From: Citrobacter braakii
Lineage (GTDB): Bacteria; Pseudomonadota; Gammaproteobacteria; Enterobacterales; Enterobacteriaceae
DNA: 64,000 nt
Reading direction: 5' to 3'
NCBI RefSeq assembly: GCF_002075345.1
Contig: NZ_NAEW01000003.1
Coordinates: 248,001-312,000 of the forward strand
In this document: positions 30,795 through 41,949 of the stretch, piece after piece
How positions within the stretch are numbered: the stretch's first letter is position 1
Layout of the letters: each line of letters opens with the position of its first letter
Position numbers and translations under genes: made by a program
The notes under the pieces: model-generated
What the model saw: only the letters and a program-made list of their open reading frames with translations
What the model was told of the DNA's origin: nothing
The model's database searches: none

Positions 30795-31277
30795 ATGAAC
30801 AAGGTTGCTCAATATTACCGTGAACTGGTGGCTTCACTGAGTGAACGCCTGCGTAATGGCGAACGCGATATTGATGCGTTGGTGGAACAGGCGCGTCAGC
30901 GCGTTATGCAGACCGGGGAGTTAACGCGCACCGAGGTGGAAGAGCTCACCCGGGCCGTCAGACGCGATCTGGAAGAGTTTGCTCTGAGCTATGAAGAAAG
31001 CCTCGATGAGGAGACCGACAGCGTCTTTATGCGGGTAATCAAAGAGAGTATCTGGCAGGAACTGGCCGATATTACCGATAAAACGCAGCTCGAATGGCGC
31101 GAAGTGTTCCAGGACCTCAGCCATCACGGGGTTTATCACAGCGGCGAGGTGGTCGGGTTGGGCAATCTGGTCTGCGAGAAGTGCCACTTCCATTTAGCGG
31201 TGTACACTCCTGACGTGCTGCCGCTATGCCCGAAATGCGGACACGATCAGTTCCAGCGTCGACCGTTTGAGCCGTGA
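30795..31277 (+). CDS. ybeL: DUF1451 zinc-ribbon protein YbeL
   Basis: A 160-residue protein of unknown function matching E. coli YbeL. The N-terminal two thirds are charged and helical, rich in Glu and Arg, probably coiled coil. The C-terminus carries a zinc ribbon, with CEKCHF and CPKCGHDQF. A GGAGGCG ribosome site precedes the ATG. A REP element follows at 31283-31322. The ybeQ to hscC block that follows ybeL in E. coli K-12 is absent here. Confidence 0.93.
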   Translation: MNKVAQYYRELVASLSERLRNGERDIDALVEQARQRVMQTGELTRTEVEELTRAVRRDLEEFALSYEESLDEETDSVFMRVIKESIWQELADITDKTQLEWREVFQDLSHHGVYHSGEVVGLGNLVCEKCHFHLAVYTPDVLPLCPKCGHDQFQRRPFEP

Positions 31278-31282
31278 TAATG

Positions 31283-31322
31283 TTGCCGGATGCGACGCGC
31301 TGCGTCTTATCCGGCCTACGCA
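31283..31322. repeat. REP element between ybeL and rihA
   Basis: GCCGGATGCGACGC and GCGTCTTATCCGGC form an imperfect palindrome, the standard enteric REP unit. It ends directly at the rihA stop codon, between two convergent genes. Confidence 0.85.
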
Positions 31323-32258
31323 TTAGGCGTAAAACTTCAACCGTTCTGCCAGCAGATCGACAAAACCTTCGCGATCCACGTCCACCATTACGGTGGCGTT
31401 TGGCTTATTGCCGCTCAGGAAGTAGTAGTCAACCACGGTCATTCCCTGGGTGTATTTGCCCTGAGTTTCCACACCAACCCAGCGTTCAACGGTGGTAAAC
31501 AGTTCAGGTTTCAGCAGCCAGGCAATGGTGCATGGATCGTGCAGCGGCGCGCCAATGAATCCCCATTTTTCATCTTTGTGATATTCAAAGAAGAAGTCGA
31601 GTAGTTCAGCAACGATTGTCGAAATGGGATTGCCGATAGCGCGGAACCGTTCGGTATCTTCACGATGTATTTGCGCTTTATGCGTGACATCCAGTCCAGC
31701 CATCACCACCGGAATGCCCGACTGGAACACGATCTCAGCGGCTTCTGGATCCACGAAGATGTTGAACTCAGCGGCGGGCGTCCAGTTTCCGAGGCCCATT
31801 GCCCCACCCATGATTACGATACGGGCGATTTTGGGGTGCAGTTCAGGATGGCTATTCAGTAGCAATGCCACGTTAGTTTGTGGCCCGGTGGAGACAATCG
31901 TCACCGGTTCCTGACTGTTACGCAGGATTTTCGCCATCAATTCCACGGCGGTACAGTCCTGTGGAGCAAAAGCGGGTTCAGGCAGCGCCGGGCCATCAAG
32001 CCCGCTCTCACCGTGGACGTTATCGGCAATTATCAGGTCGCGCATCAGCGGTTTGACTGCGCCACCGGCCACTGGGATATCCGTGCGGTTGAGCAACGTT
32101 AACATACGCAATACGTTACGCAGCGTTTTGTCGGGGGTCTGGTTACCGGCAGAGGAGGTTATCGCTTTCACATCCAGTTCAGGTGAAGCGAGGGCGAGAA
32201 CAATTGCGATAGCGTCGTCATGACCTGGATCGCAATCAAACAGGATAGGAAGTGCCAT
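31323..32258 (-). CDS. rihA: Pyrimidine-specific ribonucleoside hydrolase RihA
   Basis: A 311-residue nucleoside hydrolase that splits cytidine and uridine into base and ribose. The calcium-binding [11 protein letters not shown] motif is at residues 8-18, and VTHKAQI and the C-terminal parts match E. coli RihA. I start at 32258 (MALPILF), the family start, rather than 114 bp upstream. It is a single gene downstream of the gltIJKL operon on the same strand, separated by a strong hairpin at 32343-32368. Confidence 0.96.
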   Translation of the reverse strand: MALPILFDCDPGHDDAIAIVLALASPELDVKAITSSAGNQTPDKTLRNVLRMLTLLNRTDIPVAGGAVKPLMRDLIIADNVHGESGLDGPALPEPAFAPQDCTAVELMAKILRNSQEPVTIVSTGPQTNVALLLNSHPELHPKIARIVIMGGAMGLGNWTPAAEFNIFVDPEAAEIVFQSGIPVVMAGLDVTHKAQIHREDTERFRAIGNPISTIVAELLDFFFEYHKDEKWGFIGAPLHDPCTIAWLLKPELFTTVERWVGVETQGKYTQGMTVVDYYFLSGNKPNATVMVDVDREGFVDLLAERLKFYA

Positions 32259-32342
32259 TGTTGCTCCTTGTAAGTGGGACTTTGTGACAAGGTTAACGCT
32301 GGGCTGTGCCTGTTTCGAGAAGTGAAGAGATAAATCGTGAGG

Positions 32343-32368
32343 TGGCGCGCACATGGAGGTGCGCGCCA
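32343..32368 (-). terminator. GC-rich hairpin after gltL
   Basis: A 10-bp perfect stem TGGCGCGCAC / GTGCGCGCCA with a 6-nt loop stands 7 bp after the gltL stop. There is no long T run, so it may stop transcription only partly or protect the mRNA end. Confidence 0.6.
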
Positions 32369-32374
32369 GCAAAA

Positions 32375-33100
32375 TTAGTGCAGGATTTTCGCGAGGAAGT
32401 CTTTGGCACGGTCTGATTTTGGATTAGCGAAGAACTCTTCTTTCGGTGAGTCTTCAACAATCTTCCCTTCATCCATGAAGATCACCCGGTTCGCCACTTT
32501 ACGCGCAAAGCCCATTTCGTGGGTAACCACCATCATGGTCATCCCTTCATTGGCCAGTTCAACCATGACGTCCAGTACTTCGTTGATCATTTCTGGGTCG
32601 AGTGCTGACGTCGGTTCGTCAAACAGCATAGCGATAGGATCCATGCACAGCGCCCGAGCGATGGCGACACGCTGTTGCTGGCCCCCGGAGAGCTGAGCTG
32701 GAAACTTCTCGGCATGCGCTGACAGACCAACGCGTTCCAGTAACTTTTGCGCTTTGTCGCGGGCCGGCTTTTTATCGCGTTTAAGCACTTTTACCTGCGC
32801 CAGAGTCAGGTTCTCAATAATCGACAGATGCGGGAACAGTTCAAAGTGCTGGAACACCATGCCAACGCGAGAGCGCAGTTTGGCCAGATCGGTCTTTTTA
32901 TCATTCACCACGGTACCATCAACGGTGATGACGCCCTGTTGTACCGGCTCCAGCCCGTTCACCGTTTTGATAAGCGTTGATTTACCTGAACCTGACGGGC
33001 CGCAGACCACCACCACTTCACCTTTTTTCACTTCCGTGGAGCAGTCGGTCAGCACCTGAAAGTGACCATACCATTTAGAAACATTTTTCAGGGTAATCAT
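32375..33100 (-). CDS. gltL: Glutamate/aspartate ABC transporter ATP-binding protein GltL
   Basis: A 241-residue ABC ATPase. Walker A ([10 protein letters not shown], near 35-44), ABC signature (LSGGQQQR, near 138), Walker B ([13 protein letters not shown]) and the H-loop histidine (VVTHEM) are all intact. It powers the GltIJK uptake system for glutamate and aspartate. It overlaps gltK by one base and ends the gltIJKL operon. Confidence 0.97.
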   Translation of the reverse strand: MITLKNVSKWYGHFQVLTDCSTEVKKGEVVVVCGPSGSGKSTLIKTVNGLEPVQQGVITVDGTVVNDKKTDLAKLRSRVGMVFQHFELFPHLSIIENLTLAQVKVLKRDKKPARDKAQKLLERVGLSAHAEKFPAQLSGGQQQRVAIARALCMDPIAMLFDEPTSALDPEMINEVLDVMVELANEGMTMMVVTHEMGFARKVANRVIFMDEGKIVEDSPKEEFFANPKSDRAKDFLAKILH

Positions 33101-33774
33101 TAAACTGTCCTTTTCTTCAAATAGCTGACCAACAACGATGCGCTCAGACTGAATACGAAATAAACGGCGCCAGCAAACAGGATCATTTCAACCTGCGTGC
33201 CGTCACGCTCACCAATGGTGGAGGCGGTACGGAAGAAGTCTGCCAGACTCAATACATAGACCAGCGAGGTATCCTGGAAGAGTACGATGCCTTGGGTAAG
33301 CAGCAGCGGCACCATCGCGCGGAATGCCTGCGGCAGAATGATGAGCTTCATCGACTGCCAATGGGTCATCCCCAGCGCCAGCGCGGCGCTAGACTGCCCG
33401 CGAGAAATACTCTGGATACCGGCGCGGATAATCTCGGAATAGTACGCGGCTTCAAACATCGAAAATGCGACCATCGCTGAGATCAGGCGAATATCGGTTT
33501 TTGGCGACAGACCCAGCACGTTTTGCAGGAAGCCGGGCACAATCAGGTAGAACCACAGCAGCACCATCACCAGCGGAATGGAGCGGAATACGTTGACGTA
33601 GCCCTTCGCAAACCAGGCAATTGGCGCGAAGCTGGACAGACGCATTACCGCAAGGATGGTCCCCCAGACGATACCAATGACGACTGCCGTGACGGTGATT
33701 TTCAGCGTGATGATCAGCCCATCCAGCAGATACGGCAGGGAAGGGACGATAGAACTCCAGTCAAATTCGTACAT
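33100..33774 (-). CDS. gltK: Glutamate/aspartate ABC transporter permease GltK
   Basis: A 224-residue permease of the His/Glu/Gln/Arg family with about five membrane helices. The EAA-type loop that contacts the ATPase is visible as [20 protein letters not shown]. It pairs with GltJ in the membrane. Start and stop overlap gltJ and gltL by one base each, so the three are translationally coupled. Confidence 0.97.
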   Translation of the reverse strand: MYEFDWSSIVPSLPYLLDGLIITLKITVTAVVIGIVWGTILAVMRLSSFAPIAWFAKGYVNVFRSIPLVMVLLWFYLIVPGFLQNVLGLSPKTDIRLISAMVAFSMFEAAYYSEIIRAGIQSISRGQSSAALALGMTHWQSMKLIILPQAFRAMVPLLLTQGIVLFQDTSLVYVLSLADFFRTASTIGERDGTQVEMILFAGAVYFVFSLSASLLVSYLKKRTV

Positions 33775-34514
33775 TATTTGCCTCCCAAATTGCCAGGCAG
33801 GCGGATTTTGCGTTCGACGAGATTCATCACCAGCATGATGACGGCGTTAATCAGTACGAAGGCCAGAGTGATGGCCGTAAACGATTCCCATGCGTGGGCG
33901 GAGTAATCCAGTAGTTTACCCGCTTGCGCAGCCATATCGACCAAGCCGATAGTGGAGGCGATCGCGGAGTTCTTTACCAGGTTCATCATCTCCGAGGTCA
34001 TTGGCGGAACAATCACGCGGTAAGCGTTTGGCAGCAGAACATAGCGGTAGGCCTGCGGCAACGTCAGCCCCATCGCCAGCGCGGCATTTTTCTGCCCGCG
34101 AGGCAGAGACTGAATAGCGGCACGAACCTGTTCGCAGACGCGCGCAGCGGTAAACAGCCCCAGACAAAGCATGGATGAGAGGAAGAACTGAATGTTGGGA
34201 TCCAGTTCTGACTTAAACCACATCCCGATGTTTTCCGGCAGCAGTTCAGGAATGACCAGATACCAGGTAAAAAACTGGACAATGAGCGGAACGTTACGAA
34301 ACAGCTCGACGTACAGCGTTCCGATCCCGGAAAGGAAACGATTTGGTACGGTACGTAAGATGCCGAATAAAGAGCCGATGAGGAAAGCGATAACCCAGGC
34401 GGTGATAGATAACGCGACAGTGACCTGGAAACCACTCCAGAGCCAGCCGAGATAGGTGGTGTTGCCGAACGGGGCTTGTTGTAAAAAAATACCCCAGTTC
34501 CAGTCTATAGACAT
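33774..34514 (-). CDS. gltJ: Glutamate/aspartate ABC transporter permease GltJ
   Basis: A 246-residue permease partner of GltK. About five hydrophobic segments are present, with the EAA loop as [20 protein letters not shown]. It lies 288 bp after gltI; that gap carries the SroC terminator and a long palindromic repeat, which should lower expression of the permeases relative to the binding protein. Confidence 0.97.
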   Translation of the reverse strand: MSIDWNWGIFLQQAPFGNTTYLGWLWSGFQVTVALSITAWVIAFLIGSLFGILRTVPNRFLSGIGTLYVELFRNVPLIVQFFTWYLVIPELLPENIGMWFKSELDPNIQFFLSSMLCLGLFTAARVCEQVRAAIQSLPRGQKNAALAMGLTLPQAYRYVLLPNAYRVIVPPMTSEMMNLVKNSAIASTIGLVDMAAQAGKLLDYSAHAWESFTAITLAFVLINAVIMLVMNLVERKIRLPGNLGGK

Positions 34515-34526
34515 AAATCTACTCCA

Positions 34527-34556
34527 GAAAAAAAAGGGTAGCAGCGCTACCCCCGA
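34527..34556 (-). terminator. Terminator of gltI / SroC upstream of gltJ
   Basis: On the minus strand GGGGGTAGCGC, TGC, TACCC is followed by eight T residues (A run at 34528-34535). This is the known SroC 3' end in enterics and attenuates transcription into gltJ. Confidence 0.85.
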
Positions 34557-34690
34557 AGATTGTTATTCAGCGTTTTGCGGTTTTCAGGCCTGATGGGGAA
34601 CGACCATCAGACTTATAGTCTGTCCGTGCTGAGTAGCAATCGAGAGGGAGGGGAAGCCTCCCTGATTACACTTCATCCTTCAAGATATCT
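34528..34690 (-). ncRNA. sroC: SroC sRNA region (GcvB sponge) from the gltI-gltJ spacer
   Basis: In E. coli and Salmonella the spacer between gltI and gltJ is processed to SroC, an RNA of about 160 nt that base-pairs with GcvB and triggers its decay. Here the 3' part is recognisable: a GGACAGACTATAAGTCTGATGG-like hairpin (minus strand, about 34604-34625, arms CAGACT and AGTCTG) and the terminal hairpin with its U tail at 34527-34556. The 5' end cannot be fixed from sequence; 34690 is based on the usual length and falls at the edge of a long palindromic repeat. Confidence 0.6.
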
Positions 34691-34780
34691 CGTTGTTGGC
34701 TGCCTTTATTCATCCCGGTTACTTACTCATGTAAGCGCCCGGGAATTCGCTCAGTTGCCGCCTCGATATAACTTGAAAGG
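34675..34780. repeat. Long imperfect palindromic repeat, copy 2
   Basis: About 106 bp with outer arms TCCTTCAAGATAT / ATATAACTTGAAAGG and inner arms around CATCCCGGTTAC and GTAAGCGCCCGGG. It has the same general plan and orientation as the copy at 10411. It sits between gltI and the SroC region, inside a transcribed operon. Confidence 0.7.
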
Positions 34781-34802
34781 TTTTGTGTACTCTTCTAATT
34801 AA

Positions 34803-35711
34803 TTAGTTAAGCGCTTTATCATTCGGTTCTTTGAACAGGGCTTTCATCTCGTCTGACAGTTCGAAATTCATGTTCAGGTTCTTCGGTGGAATTGGATTTT
34901 TAAACCACTTATCAAACCATTTCTCAGCTTCGCCTGAGGTCTGCGCCTTGGCGATAGTGTCATCCATCAGCTTTTTGAACTGAGGGTCATCTTTACGCAG
35001 CATGCAGCCGTAAGCTTCCTGAGACTGTGGCTTGCCGACGATCTCCCAGTTGTCTGGTTTCTTCGCCTTCGCGCGCTCGCCAGCCAGCAGGGCGTCATCC
35101 ATCATAAAGGCAACGGCGCGGCCGCTTTCCAGAGTACGGAAAGAGTCACCGTGGTCTTTCGCGCTGATGATGCGCATATCCATTTTTTGCTCTTCATTCA
35201 GCTTGTGCAGCAGCACCTCTGAGGTGGTACCCGAAGTCACGACTACGGCTTTACCTTTCAGATCGGCGAAATCTTTGACGTCGCCGCCTTTTTTCGCCAG
35301 CAGACGAGTACCAACAACGAAAATGGTGTCAGAGAAAGCCGCTTGTTTTTGGCGCTCGACGTTGTTGGTGGTGGAGCCACATTCAAAGTCGAAGGTGCCG
35401 TTTTGCAGCAGCGGGATACGGTTTTGTGAAGTAATCGGGATCAGCTTCACCTGCAGGTCAGGCTTGTTCAGTTTTTTCTTCACGGCTTCAACGATCGCGT
35501 TGGAGTAATCCTGTGAATAACCGACCACTTTTTGCTGGTTATCGTAGTAAGAAAACGGTACCGATGATTCACGGTGGCCGACCACAATCACGCCGTTTTT
35601 GGCGATCTTGTCCAGCGTGCTGCCTGCCGCTGGTGCTGCGTCTTCTGCGTGCGCCAGACCGGCGGACATTCCCATGACCAGCATGGCAGTGGCGAGCTTA
35701 CGTAATTGCAT
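34803..35711 (-). CDS. gltI: Glutamate/aspartate periplasmic binding protein GltI
   Basis: A 302-residue periplasmic solute-binding protein. The signal peptide runs to about residue 22 (ending GLAHAED). The mature part is nearly identical to E. coli GltI and belongs to the family 3 binding proteins (GTFDFECGSTTNN, GTTSEVLL). I start at 35711 (MQLRKLA), preceded by AAGGAG, instead of 45 bp upstream. A C/A-rich GcvB-type target lies in its leader. It is the first gene of gltIJKL. Confidence 0.97.
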   Translation of the reverse strand: MQLRKLATAMLVMGMSAGLAHAEDAAPAAGSTLDKIAKNGVIVVGHRESSVPFSYYDNQQKVVGYSQDYSNAIVEAVKKKLNKPDLQVKLIPITSQNRIPLLQNGTFDFECGSTTNNVERQKQAAFSDTIFVVGTRLLAKKGGDVKDFADLKGKAVVVTSGTTSEVLLHKLNEEQKMDMRIISAKDHGDSFRTLESGRAVAFMMDDALLAGERAKAKKPDNWEIVGKPQSQEAYGCMLRKDDPQFKKLMDDTIAKAQTSGEAEKWFDKWFKNPIPPKNLNMNFELSDEMKALFKEPNDKALN

Positions 35712-35754
35712 ATCCAACTCCTTTATCGTCTGCGCCAGGGACGCATTGATACCC

Positions 35755-35777
35755 ATGTGATGTTGTTATTGTTTGCT
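35755..35777 (-). promoter_or_regulatory. Likely GcvB sRNA target in the gltI leader
   Basis: On the minus strand the segment reads AGCAAACAATAACAACATCA, C/A-rich and about 45-66 nt upstream of the start codon. gltI mRNA is a proven GcvB target in Salmonella through such an element, which pairs with the G/U-rich R1 region of GcvB. Confidence 0.65.
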
Positions 35778-36027
35778 ACTAAAACGTGCAGTCTTGTATA
35801 TGTTTGTTAACATTTAGTTTGGATGAATGTAAAGAATTTGCTGTTTTATTGTTTATTTTTGCGAGGTGCGCCGCACCATTTGGGGGCAAAAATATCTTGT
35901 TGCACTTTTCAGGTGCTACCGGCGCTCAACGTTGGTGCGACCAGGTTGCACATTCAGCCAAAACTGCATTTGTCTTGTAGAACAAAGCAATAGACGTGCC
36001 AGAATGGGGAGCGGGAAATGTTTTGTG

Positions 36028-36055
36028 GGCCGGATAAGCGAAACGTTATCCGGCC
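36028..36055. terminator. REP-like hairpin after lnt
   Basis: GGCCGGATAA and TTATCCGGCC form a perfect 10-bp stem with an 8-nt loop, 13 bp after the lnt stop. It is a REP-derived unit and a probable end for the miaB-side operon. Confidence 0.75.
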
Positions 36056-36067
36056 GGGAAAGGAAGG

Positions 36068-37612
<1,545 letters not shown>

Positions 37613-37630
37613 TTAGATCCAGTTTCGGGT

Positions 37631-38509
37631 TTATTCGTCCAGTTTGGGCTGGGGTGAGTCGTCCGGAATTCTGACATGAACCTGAATAATACGACGGCTG
37701 TCGGCCATTGCCACTTTGAACTGGTAACCATCAATGTCGATAGTCTCCCCGCGCGCGGGCAGATGACCAAAGGCCTGCATGACCAGCCCGCCGATGGTAT
37801 CTACTTCTTCGTCGCTAAAATGGGTACCGAAAGCGTCGTTGAAGTCTTCGATCGGCGCCAGAGCGCGAATGGTCCAGGTGTGGCGACTAAGCTGACGGAA
37901 ATCGATATCGTCTTCTTCGTCGTACTCATCTTCAATTTCACCCACGATCAGTTCAAGGATGTCCTCAATGGTCACCAGACCTGAGACACCGCCGAATTCG
38001 TCGATGACGATAGCCATATGATAACGCTGGGAGCGGAACTCTTTCAGCATGCGGTCAACTCGCTTGCTTTCAGGTACGACAACCGCCTGGCGTAACACTT
38101 TCTCCATGCTGAAGGCTTCGGCATCGCTGCGCATAAACGGCAGCAGATCTTTGGCCATCAGAATCCCTTCAATGTGATCTTTGTCTTCGCTGATCACCGG
38201 GAAACGCGAGTGGGCAGACTCGATAATGACATCGAGACATTCGTCCAGGGTCTGGTTGCGTTTCAGGGTAATCATCTGAGAGCGAGGGATCATGATGTCG
38301 CGCACGCGTTGGTCCGCAATATCCATCACCCCTTCGAGCATATCGCGCGTATCTTCATCGATAAGGTCGTTTTGCCCGGAATCACGGATCAGCTCCAACA
38401 GTTCGTCGCGGTTTTTTGGTTCACCGTGGAAAAGTTGGCTCAGTAACAGGGAGAAAAATCCCTTTTTGCTGTTTAAGGTGTCACTACTGTGTGAATTGTC
38501 GTCGCTCAT
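37631..38509 (-). CDS. ybeX: CBS-domain protein CorC/YbeX
   Basis: A 292-residue cytoplasmic protein with two CBS domains (about residues 70-190) and a C-terminal CorC_HlyC domain (about 205-285). It has been linked to magnesium and cobalt efflux through CorA, and more recently to ribosome metabolism with its operon partners YbeY and YbeZ. The sequence matches E. coli YbeX; the [18 protein letters not shown]-terminus is typical. A REP element separates it from ybeY. Confidence 0.95.
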   Translation of the reverse strand: MSDDNSHSSDTLNSKKGFFSLLLSQLFHGEPKNRDELLELIRDSGQNDLIDEDTRDMLEGVMDIADQRVRDIMIPRSQMITLKRNQTLDECLDVIIESAHSRFPVISEDKDHIEGILMAKDLLPFMRSDAEAFSMEKVLRQAVVVPESKRVDRMLKEFRSQRYHMAIVIDEFGGVSGLVTIEDILELIVGEIEDEYDEEDDIDFRQLSRHTWTIRALAPIEDFNDAFGTHFSDEEVDTIGGLVMQAFGHLPARGETIDIDGYQFKVAMADSRRIIQVHVRIPDDSPQPKLDE

Positions 38510-38603
38510 GGCGTCGTATGGGTTCTCATGTTAGTTAATACAAAGCTCGTCATGCGTATATTCAGCTGTTGACGGCATGTCTCTTTATCGTACTTCAAAC
38601 CAG

Positions 38604-38656
38604 GTAAGCCGGATAAGGCGCAATACCTGATGGCGGCTGCGCCTTATCAGGCTTAC
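38604..38656. repeat. REP element between ybeY and ybeX
   Basis: GTAAGCCGGATAAGGCGC and GCGCCTTATCAGGCTTAC are the two arms of a REP/BIME palindrome with a short spacer. It lies inside the ybeZYX-lnt operon. Confidence 0.85.
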
Positions 38657-38671
38657 AAGATTTCGAAATGC

Positions 38672-39139
38672 TTATTCTTTCTCGGCAATGTACGGATCCT
38701 CATAGCCCAGAGCAAGCATAATCTCTGTTTCTAGGGATTCCATCTCTTCCGCTTCATCGTCTTCGATATGGTCGTAACCGAGTAAATGCAGGCTACCGTG
38801 CACCACCATGTGCGCCCAGTGGGCCTCAAGCGGTTTGCCTTGTTCCTGCGCTTCTTTCTCGACTACCTGACGGCAGATGATCAAATCGCCCAGCAGCGGC
38901 ATTTCAATGCCCGGCGGGGCTTCAAACGGGAAAGAGAGTACGTTGGTTGATTTATCTTTCCCGCGATAGGTCAGGTTCAGCTCGTGGCTTTCCGCGTCAT
39001 CGACCAGACGAATGGTAACTTCAGACTCTTCCTGAAACTGTGGGATCACCGCATCCAGCCAACCCTGAAACTGACTTTCTGTTGGTAAACCAGATTCGTC
39101 TTCACATGCCAGCTGTAAATCGAGAATAACCTGACTCAT
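38672..39139 (-). CDS. ybeY: rRNA maturation endoribonuclease YbeY
   Basis: A 155-residue UPF0054 metalloprotein that acts in 16S rRNA 3' processing and 70S quality control. The zinc-binding H-x3-H-x5-H motif is visible as [11 protein letters not shown] near residue 114-124. The conserved Arg in [17 protein letters not shown] (outline) is present near residue 59. Its start overlaps the ybeZ stop by 4 bp. Confidence 0.96.
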   Translation of the reverse strand: MSQVILDLQLACEDESGLPTESQFQGWLDAVIPQFQEESEVTIRLVDDAESHELNLTYRGKDKSTNVLSFPFEAPPGIEMPLLGDLIICRQVVEKEAQEQGKPLEAHWAHMVVHGSLHLLGYDHIEDDEAEEMESLETEIMLALGYEDPYIAEKE

Positions 39140-40179
39140 TTTTGTTCCTGCTCCTGAGCTTCGCGCTTGCGTTCTGCAGCCAGCTCGGCTTTGCGTTTCT
39201 GTTCTGCTTCTTCCCAGGCTTCATACGCCGTGACGATACGGGCGACCACCGGGTGGCGAACCACGTCTTCGCTATGGAAGAAATTAAAACTAATTTCGTC
39301 GACTTCAGCCAGTACTTCAATGGCATGACGCAGACCGGATTTGGTGCTTCGCGGCAGGTCAATCTGGGTGATATCGCCGGTGATAACTGCTTTGGAGTTA
39401 AAGCCGATACGGGTCAGGAACATTTTCATCTGTTCGATGGTGGTGTTCTGGCTCTCATCAAGAATGATGAACGCATCGTTTAACGTACGACCGCGCATGT
39501 AGGCCAGCGGCGCAACTTCAATGACGTTACGCTCAATCAGCTTTTCGACCTTCTCAAACCCGAGCATTTCGAACAGTGCGTCATACAGCGGTCGTAAGTA
39601 GGGATCGACTTTCTGGCTGAGGTCACCCGGCAGGAAGCCGAGTTTTTCGCCCGCTTCCACTGCCGGACGGGTCAGCAGGATTCGACGGATCTCCTGACGC
39701 TCAAGCGCATCGACCGCAGCGGCAACCGCAAGATACGTTTTACCCGTACCCGCAGGGCCAACGCCAAAGGTGATGTCGTGGTCGAGGATATTCGCAATGT
39801 ATTGTGCCTGGTTCGGCGTACGCGGCTTAATTACCCCGCGCTTGGTTTTGATGTTCACCGCTTTGCCAAATTCCGGCACGCTGTCTGCGCTTTGCTCAAG
39901 CACTCGCGCTTCTTTAATTGCCAGATGAATTTGTTCAGGCTCAATGTCCTGCGTCTGACCACGCATTGGGGCAGTATCGACGTACAGGCTACGTAAAATA
40001 TCTGCCGCCGCGGTGACGCAAATTGGGCGACCGGTCAGCTTAAAGTGGTTATCACGGCGGTTAATTTCGATGCCGAGGCGACGTTCCAGCTGCTTGATGT
40101 TGTCATCAAATGGGCCGCAAAGGCTCAACAGGCGGGCATTGTCTGCGGGTTCAAGGGTGATTTCACGAGTGTCTATGTT
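39136..40179 (-). CDS. ybeZ: PhoH-like ATPase YbeZ
   Basis: A 347-residue PhoH-family ATPase. It has an N-terminal KH-like part and Walker A ([11 protein letters not shown], near residue 138) and Walker B ([10 protein letters not shown]). It is the partner of the RNase YbeY. I place the start at the TTG at 40177-40179 ([11 protein letters not shown]), which follows AGAGGAA by 4 nt and gives the family length; an ATG at 40200 would add seven residues. The ending is Glu/Lys/Ala-rich and charged. Confidence 0.93.
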   Translation of the reverse strand, partial: NIDTREITLEPADNARLLSLCGPFDDNIKQLERRLGIEINRRDNHFKLTGRPICVTAAADILRSLYVDTAPMRGQTQDIEPEQIHLAIKEARVLEQSADSVPEFGKAVNIKTKRGVIKPRTPNQAQYIANILDHDITFGVGPAGTGKTYLAVAAAVDALERQEIRRILLTRPAVEAGEKLGFLPGDLSQKVDPYLRPLYDALFEMLGFEKVEKLIERNVIEVAPLAYMRGRTLNDAFIILDESQNTTIEQMKMFLTRIGFNSKAVITGDITQIDLPRSTKSGLRHAIEVLAEVDEISFNFFHSEDVVRHPVVARIVTAYEAWEEAEQKRKAELAAERKREAQEQEQK

Positions 40180-40338
40180 CAAACTGTTCCTCTTTTGCAT
40201 GTCTTGCCGGACGCTGAACATTTACCGGCATCTAAGGAAATTATTCACGCCATGGGGGAAAGGCGCAAGCATTGCGATAAATATGGGGATGATGAGGTAG
40301 ATTACAAGGCCCGCCGGGGCAGCGAGCCCAGAAGAGTA

Positions 40339-40366
40339 AGCCCGATAAGCGTAGCGCCATCGGGCA
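40339..40366. repeat. Degenerate REP between miaB and ybeZ
   Basis: GCCCGAT and ATCGGGC arms (40340-40346 and 40359-40365) enclose a REP-like loop, just after the miaB stop. A related GCCCGCCGGGGC stretch precedes it. Confidence 0.65.
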
Positions 40367-40373
40367 TTGAAGA

Positions 40374-41804
40374 TTAAGGCTGATAAATACCGACGCCCAG
40401 ATCGTTTTCTTTGCGGGTACGCGCAATAACCGACTCAGGGGATTCAGCGATGCGCAGACCCATTTCGTCTTCGGTGCGCACCACTTTACCGCGCAGGGAG
40501 TTCGTCCAGACATCGGTAATTTCTACATCCACGAACTTACCGACCATCTCCGGGTTGCCTTCAAAGTTCACCACTCGGTTATTTTCGGTACGGCCAGACA
40601 GTTCCATGATGCTTTTACGCGATGTGCCTTCAACCAGAATGCGCTGGGTCGTGCCGACCATGCGACGGCTCCAGGCCATAGCTTGCTGGTTAATACGCTC
40701 TTGCAGAATATACAGGCGCTGTTTTTTCTCTTCTTCCGGCACGTCGTCAACCATATCGGCGGCAGGGGTGCCTGGACGCGCAGAGAAGATAAAGCTGTAG
40801 CTCATGTCAAAATTGACGTCTGCAATCAACTTCATGGTCTGCTCGAAATCCTGCGTGGTTTCGCCTGGGAAGCCAACGATGAAGTCGGAGCTAATCTGGA
40901 TATCCGGACGCGCTGCGCGCAGTTTGCGGATGATCGCTTTATATTCCAGCGCGGTATGGGTGCGTCCCATCAGGTTCAGTACGCGATCTGAACCGCTCTG
41001 TACCGGCAGGTGCAGGAAGCTCACCAGTTCTGGCGTGTCACGATACACTTCAATGATATCATCGGTGAATTCGATCGGATGGCTGGTGGTGAAGCGGATA
41101 CGGTCAATGCCATCGATCGCCGCGACCAGCCGCAGCAGATCGGCAAAAGATCCGATCGTGCCGTCGTAGTTCTCACCGCGCCAGGCGTTCACGTTTTGTC
41201 CCAGCAGGTTCACTTCACGCACGCCTTGCGCCGCAAGCTGGGCGATTTCAAACAGGATATCGTCCGCCGGACGGCTTACTTCCTCACCGCGGGTGTATGG
41301 CACCACGCAGTAAGTACAATATTTATTACAACCTTCCATGATTGACACGAAAGCGCTTGGACCTTCAGCACGCGGTTCCGGTAGGCGGTCGAATTTTTCG
41401 ATCTCCGGGAAACTGATATCAACCACCGGGCTACGGGTGGTACTTCCACGCACTTTGTTAATCATTTCCGGCAGACGATGCAGGGTTTGCGGCCCAAAAA
41501 TAATATCGACATAGTGCGCGCGTTGGCGAATATGGTCGCCTTCCTGAGACGCAACACAGCCACCGACACCGATGATCAGCTTGGGGTTTTTCTCTTTTAA
41601 CAGCTTCCAGCGGCCCAACTGATGGAAGACTTTTTCCTGAGCCTTCTCACGGATAGAGCAGGTATTCAGCAGCAGCACATCCGCTTCTTCGGCCACGTCG
41701 GTCAGTTGATACCCATGGGTGGCATCCAGCAGATCGGCCATCTTCGATGAATCGTATTCGTTCATCTGACAGCCCCAGGTTTTAATATGGAGTTTTTTGG
41801 TCAT
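40374..41804 (-). CDS. miaB: tRNA-2-methylthio-N6-isopentenyladenosine synthase MiaB
   Basis: A 476-residue radical SAM methylthiotransferase that adds the methylthio group to ms2i6A37 in tRNAs. Three parts are visible: the N-terminal UPF0004 domain with three cysteines (GCQMNE, NTCSIR, GGCVAS), the radical SAM core with CNKYCTYC near residue 157, and a C-terminal TRAM domain. I start at 41804 ([11 protein letters not shown]). The gene reads towards ybeZ and is divergent from ubiF. Confidence 0.97.
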   Translation of the reverse strand: MTKKLHIKTWGCQMNEYDSSKMADLLDATHGYQLTDVAEEADVLLLNTCSIREKAQEKVFHQLGRWKLLKEKNPKLIIGVGGCVASQEGDHIRQRAHYVDIIFGPQTLHRLPEMINKVRGSTTRSPVVDISFPEIEKFDRLPEPRAEGPSAFVSIMEGCNKYCTYCVVPYTRGEEVSRPADDILFEIAQLAAQGVREVNLLGQNVNAWRGENYDGTIGSFADLLRLVAAIDGIDRIRFTTSHPIEFTDDIIEVYRDTPELVSFLHLPVQSGSDRVLNLMGRTHTALEYKAIIRKLRAARPDIQISSDFIVGFPGETTQDFEQTMKLIADVNFDMSYSFIFSARPGTPAADMVDDVPEEEKKQRLYILQERINQQAMAWSRRMVGTTQRILVEGTSRKSIMELSGRTENNRVVNFEGNPEMVGKFVDVEITDVWTNSLRGKVVRTEDEMGLRIAESPESVIARTRKENDLGVGIYQP

Positions 41805-41949
41805 CGACTTGCTCTTGCGAAATTGTGGCTGAAATGCAGGGCGCATAGTGTACTGCTTTGGCGCGGTTGTGACCAGTATGACGGATGTCAGCCTCAAGGG
41901 GTAAAAAATCCTGTAAACTTACACAATACATGTAACAGGATAATTGACC

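Larger units (their letters stand above)
35712..36067. promoter_or_regulatory. gltI leader and lnt-gltI spacer
   Basis: A 356-bp stretch without a gene. The gltI-proximal part is its leader and promoter; a C/A-rich stretch at 35755-35777 (see separate entry) and an AT-rich promoter-like zone at about 35790-35870 are visible. The lnt-proximal end holds a REP-like hairpin at 36028-36055. Confidence 0.65.
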
